Assembly (NCBI GenBank): GCA_944323045.1
Contig: CALUQX010000004.1
Location: 37,123 to 101,122 of the forward strand
Length of the DNA stretch: 64,000 nt
Reading direction: 5' to 3'
DNA from: Candidatus Gastranaerophilales bacterium
GTDB lineage: Bacteria; Cyanobacteriota; Vampirovibrionia; Gastranaerophilales; Gastranaerophilaceae
In this document: positions 36,235-43,646 of the stretch, one piece after another
How the letters are laid out: each line of letters opens with the position of its first letter
How positions within the stretch are numbered: position 1 is the stretch's first letter
Position numbers and translations under genes: made by a program
Notes under the pieces: model-generated
The model's input: only the letters and a program-made list of their open reading frames with translations
Told to the model about the DNA's origin: nothing
The model's database searches: none

Positions 36235-36642
36235 ATGACATTAAGATTGCAAGAAAGCATAGAGCAAAAAAATTTCTTAATCACTCAATCACCTGTCTTG
36301 AATTTGCTTCACGCTCACGGAGAATCGCCAATGGAGCGTTGCTCCAGTTGGCTCAATCCGTTCGCTAACCGGACTCGTTTCACTCCGTCCGTCCGCAAAT
36401 TCGCTAGTCACCTAGTCACTTTAAAAAATGTAGGTTGGGGTTCCAACAATATCCGTAGGGTGTGCAAAGCGGAGCGTGCCCACCGCAATGTTGATAAATC
36501 CCTTCAAACGGTACTCACTTCACTGACAATACTCACCCCATTCACTTTTGCCGCGTGCGAACATGCCTCTTTTGCATCAAGCAATGTGGCTGAAACCCGC
36601 ATGAATACTGAGTTTTGCGGGGGGGGGGGCGCCAAACTCTAA
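36235..36642 (+). pseudogene. Doubtful reading frame or remnant running through repeats
   Basis: A start at 36235 has a good site (GAGGAG 5-6 bases upstream) and a possible promoter before it (TTGAGA, TAATAAT about 36183-36203), so a gene probably began here once. After about 20 codons the frame passes into dispersed repeat DNA (TTAATCACTCAATCACC, then a GC-rich block at 36310-36410 and GTAGGGTGTGC at 36462), ending beyond the 11-G tract at 36642. The amino-acid sequence looks like translated repeat, not a folded protein. A remnant overwritten by repeats is my best reading. Confidence 0.3.
36619..36629 (+). repeat. Homopolymeric tract of 11 G
   Basis: Eleven consecutive G in a low-GC region, 170 bases before the prepilin ATG and inside the doubtful frame ending at 36642. 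Tracts of this length slip readily during replication in bacteria and often drive phase variation. It may also be a place where assembly length is unreliable. Confidence 0.8.
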
Positions 36643-36736
36643 GCCCCACAAGGCTTTTCGGCACATTGCCACAAAAACATCACACCAACACAAGCTAAAA
36701 GGCTTGTGCAAAAATGTATAACCCACCAAAAGGTGG
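36641..36736 (+). promoter_or_regulatory. Leader with three consecutive hairpins before the prepilin gene
   Basis: Three short inverted repeats in a row: AAGCC/GGCTT (36641-36656), CACAAGC/GCTTGTG (36689-36708) and CCACC/GGTGG (36723-36736). In addition GCAATGTG (about 36580) pairs with CACATTGC (36662-36669) across the G tract. The prepilin follows behind AAAAGGAGAA. A structured leader or attenuator is possible; none matches a riboswitch I know. Confidence 0.35.
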
Positions 36737-36800
36737 ATTATTAATAAGAAAAAATATGGAAATATAGTTGTAAGACAGAATAAAAGGAGAACCCAAAAAT

Positions 36801-37916
36801 ATGAATTTAAAAATCAACGACCCCGTGGCTCAGACCCATTCCAGAAACAACGGTACTCACTTTACTCACAGTACTCACTTCCTCACGCGCGCTAACGCGT
36901 TTACGTTAGCCGAAACCCTCATCACCCTCGCAATCATCGGCGTAGTAGCGGCGATAACGATACCAAGCCTTGTTAAGAACTACAATGAGAAGGCATGGGG
37001 TACAGCAAAAGATGTCTTTGAAAAACGTCTTGAGGTTGTTGCAAAACAATTGAATACAGAAGAAAAATTAGCCGGCTACAATTCGACAATGGATTTTGTA
37101 AACGAATTAAAGAAGAAAATCAAAATAATAAATGTCTGCGATAGCAACAATTTAAGCAAATGCTTTGAGAGTAAAATATTAACAGCAGACGGTCAGGAGG
37201 TAGATGCCGCGAATTTGAAGACATCTGCCCTGCTTGCAAAAGAGAATTGGGGTACAGAAACAGTTGGGGTACAATTTGCAAATGGAATAAATGCATTAAT
37301 AGCATATAATCCACAGACCGACCAACAACCGTTCAATAACCAGTTTAGCGCAACCGAGGCAAGCATGGCGATACTATATGACGTATCTGGACACAAGAAT
37401 CCGAATACAATAGGCAAAGATATAAATCAGAATGCGAATGTAAAAAAACTTGGCTGTATGATTAAGAAAGATTTAGTCGGCGGCATGTGCATAAGCCAAA
37501 TACTAGCCCCAGGAACAGGGTATAGCCCACTAACCAAAGAACAATGCGAAGAACAAAAGGACGACTTAGAAATAAGAGAATGTTACTATGATTCAGACTA
37601 CTGGGCAGGTGCAGTGAAGTCTTGCGGAGGAGTTAGTAACATGCCGACCGAGTCACAATTAATAGATCTAGCTAAGTACGTATATAATACGGACAGTATA
37701 AACGGCGGAGAAAGTACGACATATGAAACGTTAGACACCGAAAAAGCCTCTCAATTCCTCTCAGCCTCACAATCTTCTGCTGAGTTCTTTGTTTGGTCTG
37801 GGCAGGAGTACAGCAGCGATCGCGCGTACTACCGCTGTTTCTACTTTACCGGCCCGGGCTGGCGCAGCAACACCCGCGACCGCAGCTACATACTCGCGGT
37901 TTGTGTGGACCATTAA
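36801..37916 (+). CDS. Prepilin-like protein with C-terminal DUF1566/C-type-lectin-like domain
   Basis: 371 residues, AAAAGGAGAA before the ATG. A long leader (to about residue 31, ending LTRANA) precedes the type IV prepilin motif FTLAETLITLAIIGVVAAIT with Glu at position 5 of the mature form, cut by prepilin peptidase before Phe. A pilin-like middle follows. The C-terminal ~120 residues resemble DUF1566/FGE-type C-lectin folds (CGGVSNMPTESQLIDLAKYVY ... FFVWSGQEYSS ... YILAVCVDH). The last ~35 codons are GC-rich and mostly NNC, unlike the rest of the gene, as in DGR variable proteins. Probably a surface adhesin displayed on a pilus or pseudopilus with a diversified binding tip. The leader is encoded by TCAC repeat DNA shared with 39360-40163. 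Confidence 0.8.
   Translation: MNLKINDPVAQTHSRNNGTHFTHSTHFLTRANAFTLAETLITLAIIGVVAAITIPSLVKNYNEKAWGTAKDVFEKRLEVVAKQLNTEEKLAGYNSTMDFVNELKKKIKIINVCDSNNLSKCFESKILTADGQEVDAANLKTSALLAKENWGTETVGVQFANGINALIAYNPQTDQQPFNNQFSATEASMAILYDVSGHKNPNTIGKDINQNANVKKLGCMIKKDLVGGMCISQILAPGTGYSPLTKEQCEEQKDDLEIRECYYDSDYWAGAVKSCGGVSNMPTESQLIDLAKYVYNTDSINGGESTTYETLDTEKASQFLSASQSSAEFFVWSGQEYSSDRAYYRCFYFTGPGWRSNTRDRSYILAVCVDH
37795..37913 (+). other. Candidate DGR variable region (VR)
   Basis: The last codons of the prepilin-lectin gene read mostly NNC: AGC, CGC, TAC, TTC, ACC, GGC, AAC, GAC and CTC make up about 21 of the final 34 codons, whereas the upstream part of the gene prefers A/T third positions. NNC codons are what adenine-directed mutagenesis of AAC template codons gives. 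The segment lies at the extreme C-terminus in a lectin-like fold, where known variable regions sit. Its invariant framework (WSGQEYSS, AVCV) fits a DUF1566-type scaffold. No template repeat or reverse transcriptase is seen in this window. Confidence 0.6.
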
Positions 37917-37932
37917 GAGGCGGAGCCTCTTA
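37914..37932 (+). repeat. Perfect hairpin at the VR 3' end (possible DGR cruciform)
   Basis: TAAGAGGC GGA GCCTCTTA: 8-bp perfect stem, 3-base loop, beginning with the prepilin stop codon. No T-run follows, which argues against a Rho-independent terminator. Characterised DGRs (for example phage BPP-1) have a short stem/cruciform just downstream of the variable region that promotes retrohoming; position and size agree. Confidence 0.65.
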
Positions 37933-38024
37933 CTGGGGTGAGAAAAGTGAGTGCAGTGAGTAATGTGAGTAAAGTATTTACAATTAATCAAGCAATGTGA
38001 TATTCCCATGTTGCCTGATGTTTT

Positions 38025-38132
38025 CATGTCATCGCGCACTTGCGGATTGCGAGCAGAGGGCGAAACGGCGACGCGAAGGCGGCGGCGTTGCAGACCCGTT
38101 TAGTGCGAGCAACCAAGCAGTTGCGCGATCTC
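38025..38132 (-). repeat. Hairpin-armed dispersed repeat, copy D, inverted with long GC-rich interior
   Basis: Read on the - strand, arms GAGATCGCGCA (38122-38132) and TGCGCGATGACATG (38025-38038) match those of copies A and B and enclose about 83 GC-rich bases with no similarity to the other interiors. TCAC-type words flank it (38140-38157 and 37937-37975). There is no reading frame with a credible start in 37933-38329 apart from shadows; this whole stretch is repeat. Confidence 0.7.
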
Positions 38133-38273
38133 TGTTTTAAAGTGATTAGGTGATTAAGAGGATTTCAAAATGAGGCAATGCAAGATTCAAGCGTTGCCTT
38201 ATTTTTATTAACTACTTAGTGCCTCAGTGCCTTAGTAACTTAGCGACTTAATCTGAGTGCCCCCATTCATGAT

Positions 38274-38291
38274 GTCGGGCTGAAGCCCGAC
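38274..38291. repeat. REP-like palindrome GTCGGGCT-GA-AGCCCGAC
   Basis: Perfect 8-bp arms with a 2-base centre, followed by CTATG. It is preceded by reiterated CTTAGTGCCTCAGTGCC-type words (38212-38250). This form resembles REP elements found in many bacterial genomes. Only this copy is seen in the window. Confidence 0.65.
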
Positions 38292-38329
38292 CTATGTTTG
38301 AAACTTATTCCCCTATTCCCTTTTAATTT

Positions 38330-38460
38330 GAGATCGCGCAATAAATGCGCGATGACATGGTGGCGTTGCCTGATTCATGTAACCCGCTTAATCACTTAAT
38401 CACCCAGTCACTTAATCACTTTTGTAACAACCGTTCACTGTTCACGGTTCACAATTCACA
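38330..38460 (+). repeat. Hairpin-armed dispersed repeat, copy B, with TCAC-rich tail
   Basis: Arms GAGATCGCGCA (38330-38340) and TGCGCGATGACATG (38346-38359) enclose only ATAAA, making a compact hairpin with an 8-bp stem. Bases 38346-38421 are identical to 11635-11710 over 76 nt. The tail repeats TTAATCAC and GTTCAC words up to about 38460 and then meets CGTCGAAACGAC (38471-38482), a word shared with the hairpin at 11553. Confidence 0.8.
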
Positions 38461-38572
38461 GAGTACCGGTTCGTCGAAACGACCACACTACAGCCTCTTT
38501 GCATTGGCATGGCAAAATGCTGTGTTGTTTGTACACGGCTTTATATACTTTAGCAGTTATTTGTGTTGTCAA

Positions 38573-38779
38573 TTACTCAACTTCGTTTTTGTAATTCGCT
38601 TCTATGAATTTGACCACTGCGCAAACTCTGTTTTTCACTTCAAATTTCCTGAGTATACTATTCACGTGAGCTTTTACTGTGTGAGTGCTAACGGATATTT
38701 TTTCCGCTATTTCTCTATTTGTGTAGCCCTGTGCTATAAATTCCAGAACGATTCTTTCCCTCTCTGTCAAATTGTTCAT
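38573..38779 (-). CDS. Stand-alone LuxR/GerE-type HTH regulator, 68 residues
   Basis: The whole protein is one LuxR-family DNA-binding domain: LTERERIVLEFIAQGYTNREIAEKISVSTHTVKAHVNSIL, with the conserved recognition helix. There is no receiver or ligand domain. AAAGGAG lies 8 bases before the ATG at 38779, which identifies this strand as coding; the longer frame on the + strand across the same bases is a shadow. Single-domain LuxR proteins (GerE-like) bind DNA as dimers and often act at nearby promoters; the prepilin genes on either side are candidate targets. Confidence 0.85.
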   Translation of the reverse strand: MNNLTERERIVLEFIAQGYTNREIAEKISVSTHTVKAHVNSILRKFEVKNRVCAVVKFIEANYKNEVE

Positions 38780-38936
38780 GCTTTTGACTCCTTTCTATTT
38801 ATTATTATAAAACCAAAAATTAATATTGTGCTTAATAATATTTCCGATTTGAAAAATAATAAAAATTTTTACATTTCTTAACAGAATTAGTGGCACAAAA
38901 AACGCATCTTAACCATACTATTTATTAAATTTAAAG

Positions 38937-39179
38937 TCATTCATAGGAGTTCAATTTTGTGATGTCTATACCTTTAAAAAATTCATCCATTGGGATATTT
39001 AGAATATTAGACATTTTGAAAAGAGTTATTGCAGTAGGCGAAATAAGCCCCTGTTCCAGTTTGCTTACATAACTCAGACTCATATTTATTAATTCGGCAA
39101 ATTGTTCTTGCGTTATATCTTTACGCATTCGTTCTGCTTTGATGTTGCGTCCTAATATATATTTGAAATTTTTCTCCAT
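38937..39179 (-). CDS. XRE-family HTH regulator, 80 residues
   Basis: A Cro/C1-type HTH at about residues 10-65: LGRNIKAERMRKDITQEQFAELINMSLSYVSKLEQGLISPTAITL. I start at the ATG ending at 39179; an in-frame TTG at 39203 would add 8 residues. A TATAAT box lies only 6 bases before this ATG, so the mRNA may be leaderless. No ribosome site is seen. It sits in the island between the two prepilin genes, next to a LuxR-type regulator in the same direction. Confidence 0.82.
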   Translation of the reverse strand: MEKNFKYILGRNIKAERMRKDITQEQFAELINMSLSYVSKLEQGLISPTAITLFKMSNILNIPMDEFFKGIDITKLNSYE

Positions 39180-39321
39180 TGTTAAATTATATCTGCTTGA
39201 CAAATGTAATATAAGTGAATATAATGATTACTACTATTATTATATTGATATAAAATAACAGCATATTGATATCATATGACAATCTAAGCTGGGACGGCAA
39301 GTCTTCTTGTGAATAAAATAA

Positions 39322-39353
39322 GCCTTATGCCGCACAGGTTAGCAGCATAAGGC
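39322..39353 (-). terminator. Terminator-like hairpin after the second prepilin gene
   Basis: GCCTTATGC / GCATAAGGC, 9-bp perfect stem with a 14-base loop, followed on the - strand by TTATTTTATT. It lies 7 bases beyond the stop codon of the prepilin gene ending at 39360. Confidence 0.65.
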
Positions 39354-39359
39354 ATCTCA

Positions 39360-40163
39360 TTACAATTTATATGGATAATCCTCCGTATATTCCCAGTTGT
39401 CCAGATTGAGTAATTCTGTACAAAATTTGCCATCTGTTACGCATAAGTTATGTACATATTCACGGTAGTTTTGCGAATGGGTTGTGCGTGCACCAGGCTC
39501 TGTACGAGGACCAAAATATTGCTTTTCTGTAGCAAAATATAAATTTCTCATTGCGGCTTGCGGGGCGAAAAGAAATCTATAAATATCATAACCAACTTTA
39601 TTCGGGTCTTTGTCTCCGTTTACATCGTAGAAAATGTCTATACAGTCACCGTTATAAACATAAAATGTAGAACCGTCATTAAGATAAATTTTGTTCATAT
39701 TTATAGTTTCACCGGAACTGTTTATTTCTACCGGCTGATTTTCTTCAATTTTTAGATACTTCATATATGGAAGAATATAAGTACTTACAAATTCAACTCC
39801 ATTCTTTATATTTGTTGCTAGAGCCTGTTCTCTTTCTTCTTCGTCTTCAATTTGCTCATAATGAATTATTTCTTTTTTATCCCAGTAGTCAATTGCTCCG
39901 TTTGTAACTGTAGACATCTGAATTGTCTGCTGCATTGTTGAGTAGAATTTTTTAAGCCTTGTAGAATACTCTTTCTTTTTGTAACCTTGTATTAATGACG
40001 GAACAGTAATCGCCGCAACTACACCGATTATCGCGAGGGTGATGAGGGTCTCGGCTAACGTAAACGCGTTAGCGCGCGTGAGGAAGTGAGTACTGTGAGT
40101 AAAGTGAGTAGCGTGTTTTCTGGAATTATGCTTAGTGCTTGCTTCTTTTGTGTTGTTTTTCAT
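39360..40163 (-). CDS. Type IV prepilin-like protein
   Basis: 267 residues, strong AAGGAGAA before the ATG at 40163. A leader of about 32 residues, encoded by TCAC repeat DNA and ending LTRANA, precedes FTLAETLITLAIIGVVAAIT, the prepilin cleavage and helix motif. The C-terminal part is pilin/pseudopilin-like with a Cys pair (CVTDGKFC) and an acidic middle (YDVNGDKDPNKVGYD, a calcium-site-like segment as in type II secretion pseudopilins). No lectin-like variable domain. The leader and first helix are near-identical at DNA level to those of the prepilin at 36801. Confidence 0.85.
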   Translation of the reverse strand: MKNNTKEASTKHNSRKHATHFTHSTHFLTRANAFTLAETLITLAIIGVVAAITVPSLIQGYKKKEYSTRLKKFYSTMQQTIQMSTVTNGAIDYWDKKEIIHYEQIEDEEEREQALATNIKNGVEFVSTYILPYMKYLKIEENQPVEINSSGETINMNKIYLNDGSTFYVYNGDCIDIFYDVNGDKDPNKVGYDIYRFLFAPQAAMRNLYFATEKQYFGPRTEPGARTTHSQNYREYVHNLCVTDGKFCTELLNLDNWEYTEDYPYKL

Positions 40164-40197
40164 TGTTTTATTCTCCTTTTTTTACTACTTTTCTTTT

Positions 40198-40257
40198 GAG
40201 ATTACGCATTATCTACGACCAGCTGGAATTGCGCCAAATTCGCTGTGTCATGGCAGG
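40198..40257 (+). repeat. Hairpin-armed dispersed repeat, copy C (degenerate)
   Basis: GAGATTACGCATTATCTACG onward matches copy A (11589-11630) through TATCTACGAC, GCT, GAATTGCG and the CGCTG near the right arm, but both arms have decayed (GAGATTACGCA and TGTGTCATGG). It lies directly upstream of the second prepilin gene, so it may affect its promoter. Confidence 0.6.
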
Positions 40258-40270
40258 TATTAAAATAATA

Positions 40271-40334
40271 GTTATTAACCATTAATAACATGATATTAAC
40301 TATTAGAAACTGTTTTGTCAATAGTATATACTAT
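40271..40334 (+). promoter_or_regulatory. Two palindromes before the XRE regulator gene: likely operators
   Basis: GTTATTAA CCA TTAATAAC (40271-40289, perfect 8-bp arms) and ATAGTATATACTAT (40321-40334, a perfect 14-bp palindrome) that overlaps a TATACT -10 box. The second is 8 bases before the ATG at 40343. Placement over the promoter suggests autorepression by the XRE protein. Confidence 0.5.
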
Positions 40335-40342
40335 CCATTAGT

Positions 40343-40567
40343 ATGGAAATGAACTACGATATAGAAAAGAGATTTGGCGCTAAACTTGCTTATGTTCGCA
40401 AGGCAAAAAAGCTTTCCCAGATGAAACTTGCTGAAAAAGTCGATATGAATTTTAATTATATCGGGCAAATAGAACGCGGTGAGGCTAATGTTACTATCAA
40501 AACAATGAAATTACTCGCTGATGCGCTGGATGTAGAAATAAAAACGTTATTTGACTTTTCATTTTAA
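40343..40567 (+). CDS. XRE-family HTH regulator, 74 residues
   Basis: A compact Cro/C1-type HTH: FGAKLAYVRKAKKLSQMKLAEKVDMNFNYIGQIERGEANVTI, then a short helix (LADALDVEIKTLFDFSF). There is no other domain. No ribosome site precedes the ATG; a TATACT box 10-16 bases upstream implies a leaderless or near-leaderless transcript. Two palindromes upstream look like operators. Similar tiny XRE proteins regulate restriction, phage or pilin loci; here the divergent second prepilin gene is the obvious neighbour. Confidence 0.85.
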   Translation: MEMNYDIEKRFGAKLAYVRKAKKLSQMKLAEKVDMNFNYIGQIERGEANVTIKTMKLLADALDVEIKTLFDFSF

Positions 40568-40600
40568 ATGCTGCAGAAAATTCTATCGTAGTGCAAAAAG

Positions 40601-40619
40601 TACGTTTTTAAAAAACGTA
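40601..40619. terminator. Bidirectional terminator-like hairpin
   Basis: TACGTTTTT A AAAAACGTA, 9-bp arms, between the convergent XRE and SNF2-helicase genes. A/T runs on both sides of the stem allow it to work in either direction. Confidence 0.55.
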
Positions 40620-40652
40620 TTATAAATGCAATTTATGCCGGCGCTGTAATTC

Positions 40653-43619
40653 TTAGCCTGAAAGTGTGAATATATCGTAAATTTCTTCGTCTGAAAGTTC
40701 TGTGATAATCTTTTCACCTTCGTAGACTGCAAGATCTGCCAGTTCTTTTTTAGATTTCAGCATTTCGTCAATTTTTTCTTCAAAAGTACCGAGTGTTATC
40801 AGCCTGTGAACCATAACATTTTTGTCCTGACCAATACGATAAGTTCTATCGGTAGCCTGATCTTCAACCGCCGGATTCCACCACAGGTCGTAGTGGATTA
40901 CATTGGTCGCACTTGTTAGGTTAAGACCTGTTCCGCCGGCTTTCAATGACAATATCATTATTTTAGAATCATCATTGTTCTGGAACCGGTTAATTAATTC
41001 TTCGCGCTGGGTCACTGTCAGTGAGCCATGGAAGAACAATGGGTCAGTACTGCATTCATCCGCAATTATACGGCACAAGATATCCCCCATTTCCTTATAT
41101 TGTGTGAATATAAGAGTCTTTTCACCGTTATCAAGAATACTCTGGACTGTGGAAATACATTTATCCATTTTGCCGGACTGTTCTCTGTTCATTTCGCCGC
41201 CCTTTAAGAACTGGTAAGGGTGGTTACAAATCTGTTTAAGTGCAGTAATAAGTTTGAAAATATTACCGCGTCTGTTGATACCTGAAAATCCGCTTATCTT
41301 TTCCATCATCTCGTTAAGTGTTTTTTCATATAAAACAGCTTGAGGTTTAGATAAGTAGCAGTAATCGTTGATAACCATTTTTTCCGGCAGGTCTGTAATT
41401 ACGTGTTTATCAGTTTTCAGACGTCTCAGTACAAACGGTGAAACTGACATTTTCAATTTCGCTGCGCGGGAATTTTCTTTGAATCTTTCAATAGGAATTG
41501 CGTAACTCTTCTGGAATTCGCGCAAAGTACCTAAGTAACCATGGTTAATAAAGTCGAATATACTCCACAATTCTGTTAATCTATTTTCAACAGGAGTACC
41601 TGTCATTGCTATTTTTATGCTTGATTTTAGCATTTTTACAGCAATTGTTTGTGCTGTATCAGGATTTTTAATATTCTGAGCTTCATCAACAATAATCATG
41701 CCCCATTCATGTTTTTTGAGTTCTTCAACATCAATTCTCATTATTGCGTAAGTTGTAAGAATTATGTCGTGTTTCAAATCCAGTTGTCTTTCAGCGCCGT
41801 GATATACTGTTGCATCAAGAGTAGGGGCAAACATCTGAATTTCTTTTGTCCAGTTCCCCATAAGGGTTGTCGGGCAAATTACAAGAACAGGTTTGTCGAG
41901 TTTGCCTTCTTCTTTCATTTTGAGAATAAGACTGATTACCTGAATAGTTTTACCAAGCCCCATATCATCTGCCATGCAGGCGCCAAATCCTTTAGTTACA
42001 TTTGTCCATAGCCATTTTAAACCTGTCTGCTGATATGGTCTTAATTGTCCGTGAAGACTTTCAGGCGGAGTAACTTCAACAGGTTTGTTAAAGTCTTGAA
42101 TAATTCTTGCAAAGGCTTTGTCATAATCAAAATCATACTGGTCAAGCTGTCCGGACATTGATGCGTGGATGAGTTCCATTCTTGAAAGTGATTTGAAGTT
42201 TGCTTTGGCAACCTGTTCAAATATTTTTTTGCTTTCATCCTGATCAATAAGGACATATTTGTTTTTGTATTTGATAAGCCCGTTGTTATTTTTTACAAGT
42301 TCATTAAATTCTTCAAGTGAAATTTTTTCGCTGCCTATAGCAATTTCGTATGAAAAGTCGAGGATATCATCAAGCGAAATTGTAGAAGCTGAAGCGTTGT
42401 TGAAGATATCTTTAAGTTCTTTTGTTCTTGCTGTTTTTACTTTAGCGTTAATTGATGCACGCGGAATAACGATATTAACAAGTTCTTTTGGCAGAACAAC
42501 TTCAATCTGTGCTTTTTGCAGATAGTATGCAGTCTGCGTAATAATTTTGTAGACTTCATTCAAATTAAGGTCAAGTGCAAGCTTTGATTCATCTTCAAAT
42601 AAATCTTCCAGCTCCGGCATGTAGCGGATTGCATAGTTAAGCTGTTTTTCTACAATTCTTGATATGTCAGATGTGCTGGCATCAAAGACCGTATCGTCTG
42701 TGTAAAGTTTATCAATAAGAACGCTTTCGTTTGTTTTTCTGTTTTTAATATAGACCTTAAGCCTGAATAACTCATCTTCAATACGGTCGATTTTGAAATA
42801 CGGAATGACATCGTACTTGCCAAGATATAGTTCATCAAACCACTGGGCAATATTTTCCGCGATATCCATTCCTTTCATCACGGCTCTTTGATCCTGTTCT
42901 TTTATCATATATGTGCCGGATTTGACATCTTTGAATTTGTACGCTTTTATGCTGAGGAATTTGTACATAACATAATTCAGGTAGTTATATACAAAATCAT
43001 GGACAAAGTTTTTAGGTTTTTCGCCTTTGATGAATAGATTTTCAGGCATGTTCTCTTCAAACTGGCTTATGATTCTTGAAAGCTGCTGGTTTGTAATCAG
43101 CGGTTCGTAGACAATTCTGAACATTTGACCTTTTACTTTTACAGTCGGGATGAAATACAATTTTTCAATTAATTTCATGACAAAATAGGTTAATTTGTTC
43201 ATGTAAACAAAAGTTTTTGTCAGCGAATCAATATTAATAATATTTTCAAACCCGCCGAAGTAATCCAGAACAACATCAAGATTCATTGCATAGCCGACTT
43301 TGTCTTCCATTACGACTGATTTAAAACGGAATAATGAGCCTTTTGATTTCAGATAATATTCAAAGTTGTTGGTTGGAGTGACAAAGAATGATAGTTTATC
43401 GTTGTCGTTTACCATAAAGAATTCGGTGTTTCTGGCAGGAGTATGCGGGCTTTTGAATATGCCTTCAAACTCATCTTCAACCGTTTGATAAATAAGGCTT
43501 AATGTATATCGGAAATCTTTGTTTTTGAACCCCTCAGGATTTTCAGAGAGGTTAAAAAACAATTCGTCAACATTATTCTTTTTAAATGAAAAATCAATAT
43601 CTAAGTAATTTTCAGTCAT
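40653..43619 (-). CDS. SNF2-family DEAD/DEAH-box helicase (HepA/RapA-like)
   Basis: 988 residues from the ATG at 43619 (GGAAA upstream; a TTG at 43640 would add 7). The N-terminal ~480 residues are unassigned, as in bacterial SNF2 proteins with SWIM/SNF2_assoc-like regions but without the SWIM cysteines. The C-terminal half carries the SNF2 core: LRPYQQTGLKWLW, Walker A ADDMGLGKTIQ, DEAQ box (IIVDEAQNIKN), TGTPVENRL, and the C-terminal motifs GGTGLNLTSA and WWNPAVEDQATDRTYRIGQ. Such ATPases translocate on DNA and remodel DNA-protein complexes, often RNA polymerase. Possibly co-transcribed with gpmI just upstream, whose stop is 27 bases from this start. Confidence 0.92.
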   Translation of the reverse strand: MTENYLDIDFSFKKNNVDELFFNLSENPEGFKNKDFRYTLSLIYQTVEDEFEGIFKSPHTPARNTEFFMVNDNDKLSFFVTPTNNFEYYLKSKGSLFRFKSVVMEDKVGYAMNLDVVLDYFGGFENIINIDSLTKTFVYMNKLTYFVMKLIEKLYFIPTVKVKGQMFRIVYEPLITNQQLSRIISQFEENMPENLFIKGEKPKNFVHDFVYNYLNYVMYKFLSIKAYKFKDVKSGTYMIKEQDQRAVMKGMDIAENIAQWFDELYLGKYDVIPYFKIDRIEDELFRLKVYIKNRKTNESVLIDKLYTDDTVFDASTSDISRIVEKQLNYAIRYMPELEDLFEDESKLALDLNLNEVYKIITQTAYYLQKAQIEVVLPKELVNIVIPRASINAKVKTARTKELKDIFNNASASTISLDDILDFSYEIAIGSEKISLEEFNELVKNNNGLIKYKNKYVLIDQDESKKIFEQVAKANFKSLSRMELIHASMSGQLDQYDFDYDKAFARIIQDFNKPVEVTPPESLHGQLRPYQQTGLKWLWTNVTKGFGACMADDMGLGKTIQVISLILKMKEEGKLDKPVLVICPTTLMGNWTKEIQMFAPTLDATVYHGAERQLDLKHDIILTTYAIMRIDVEELKKHEWGMIIVDEAQNIKNPDTAQTIAVKMLKSSIKIAMTGTPVENRLTELWSIFDFINHGYLGTLREFQKSYAIPIERFKENSRAAKLKMSVSPFVLRRLKTDKHVITDLPEKMVINDYCYLSKPQAVLYEKTLNEMMEKISGFSGINRRGNIFKLITALKQICNHPYQFLKGGEMNREQSGKMDKCISTVQSILDNGEKTLIFTQYKEMGDILCRIIADECSTDPLFFHGSLTVTQREELINRFQNNDDSKIMILSLKAGGTGLNLTSATNVIHYDLWWNPAVEDQATDRTYRIGQDKNVMVHRLITLGTFEEKIDEMLKSKKELADLAVYEGEKIITELSDEEIYDIFTLSG

Positions 43620-43646
43620 AAATTTCCAGTCTATTATCAACTATAA

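Noticed and set aside
36001..38460. Repeated TCAC/CTCAC words as a possible CRISPR array
   Set aside because: Units are short, irregular and without uniform spacers; no cas gene is near.
38345..38881. 178-residue reading frame on the + strand in the island
   Set aside because: It starts inside a dispersed repeat, has no ribosome site and runs antisense over the well-supported LuxR-type gene at 38573-38779.
37917..40340. DGR template repeat or reverse transcriptase near the candidate variable region
   Set aside because: I found no AAC-rich near-copy of 37795-37913 and no frame with RT motifs in the island or elsewhere in the window.
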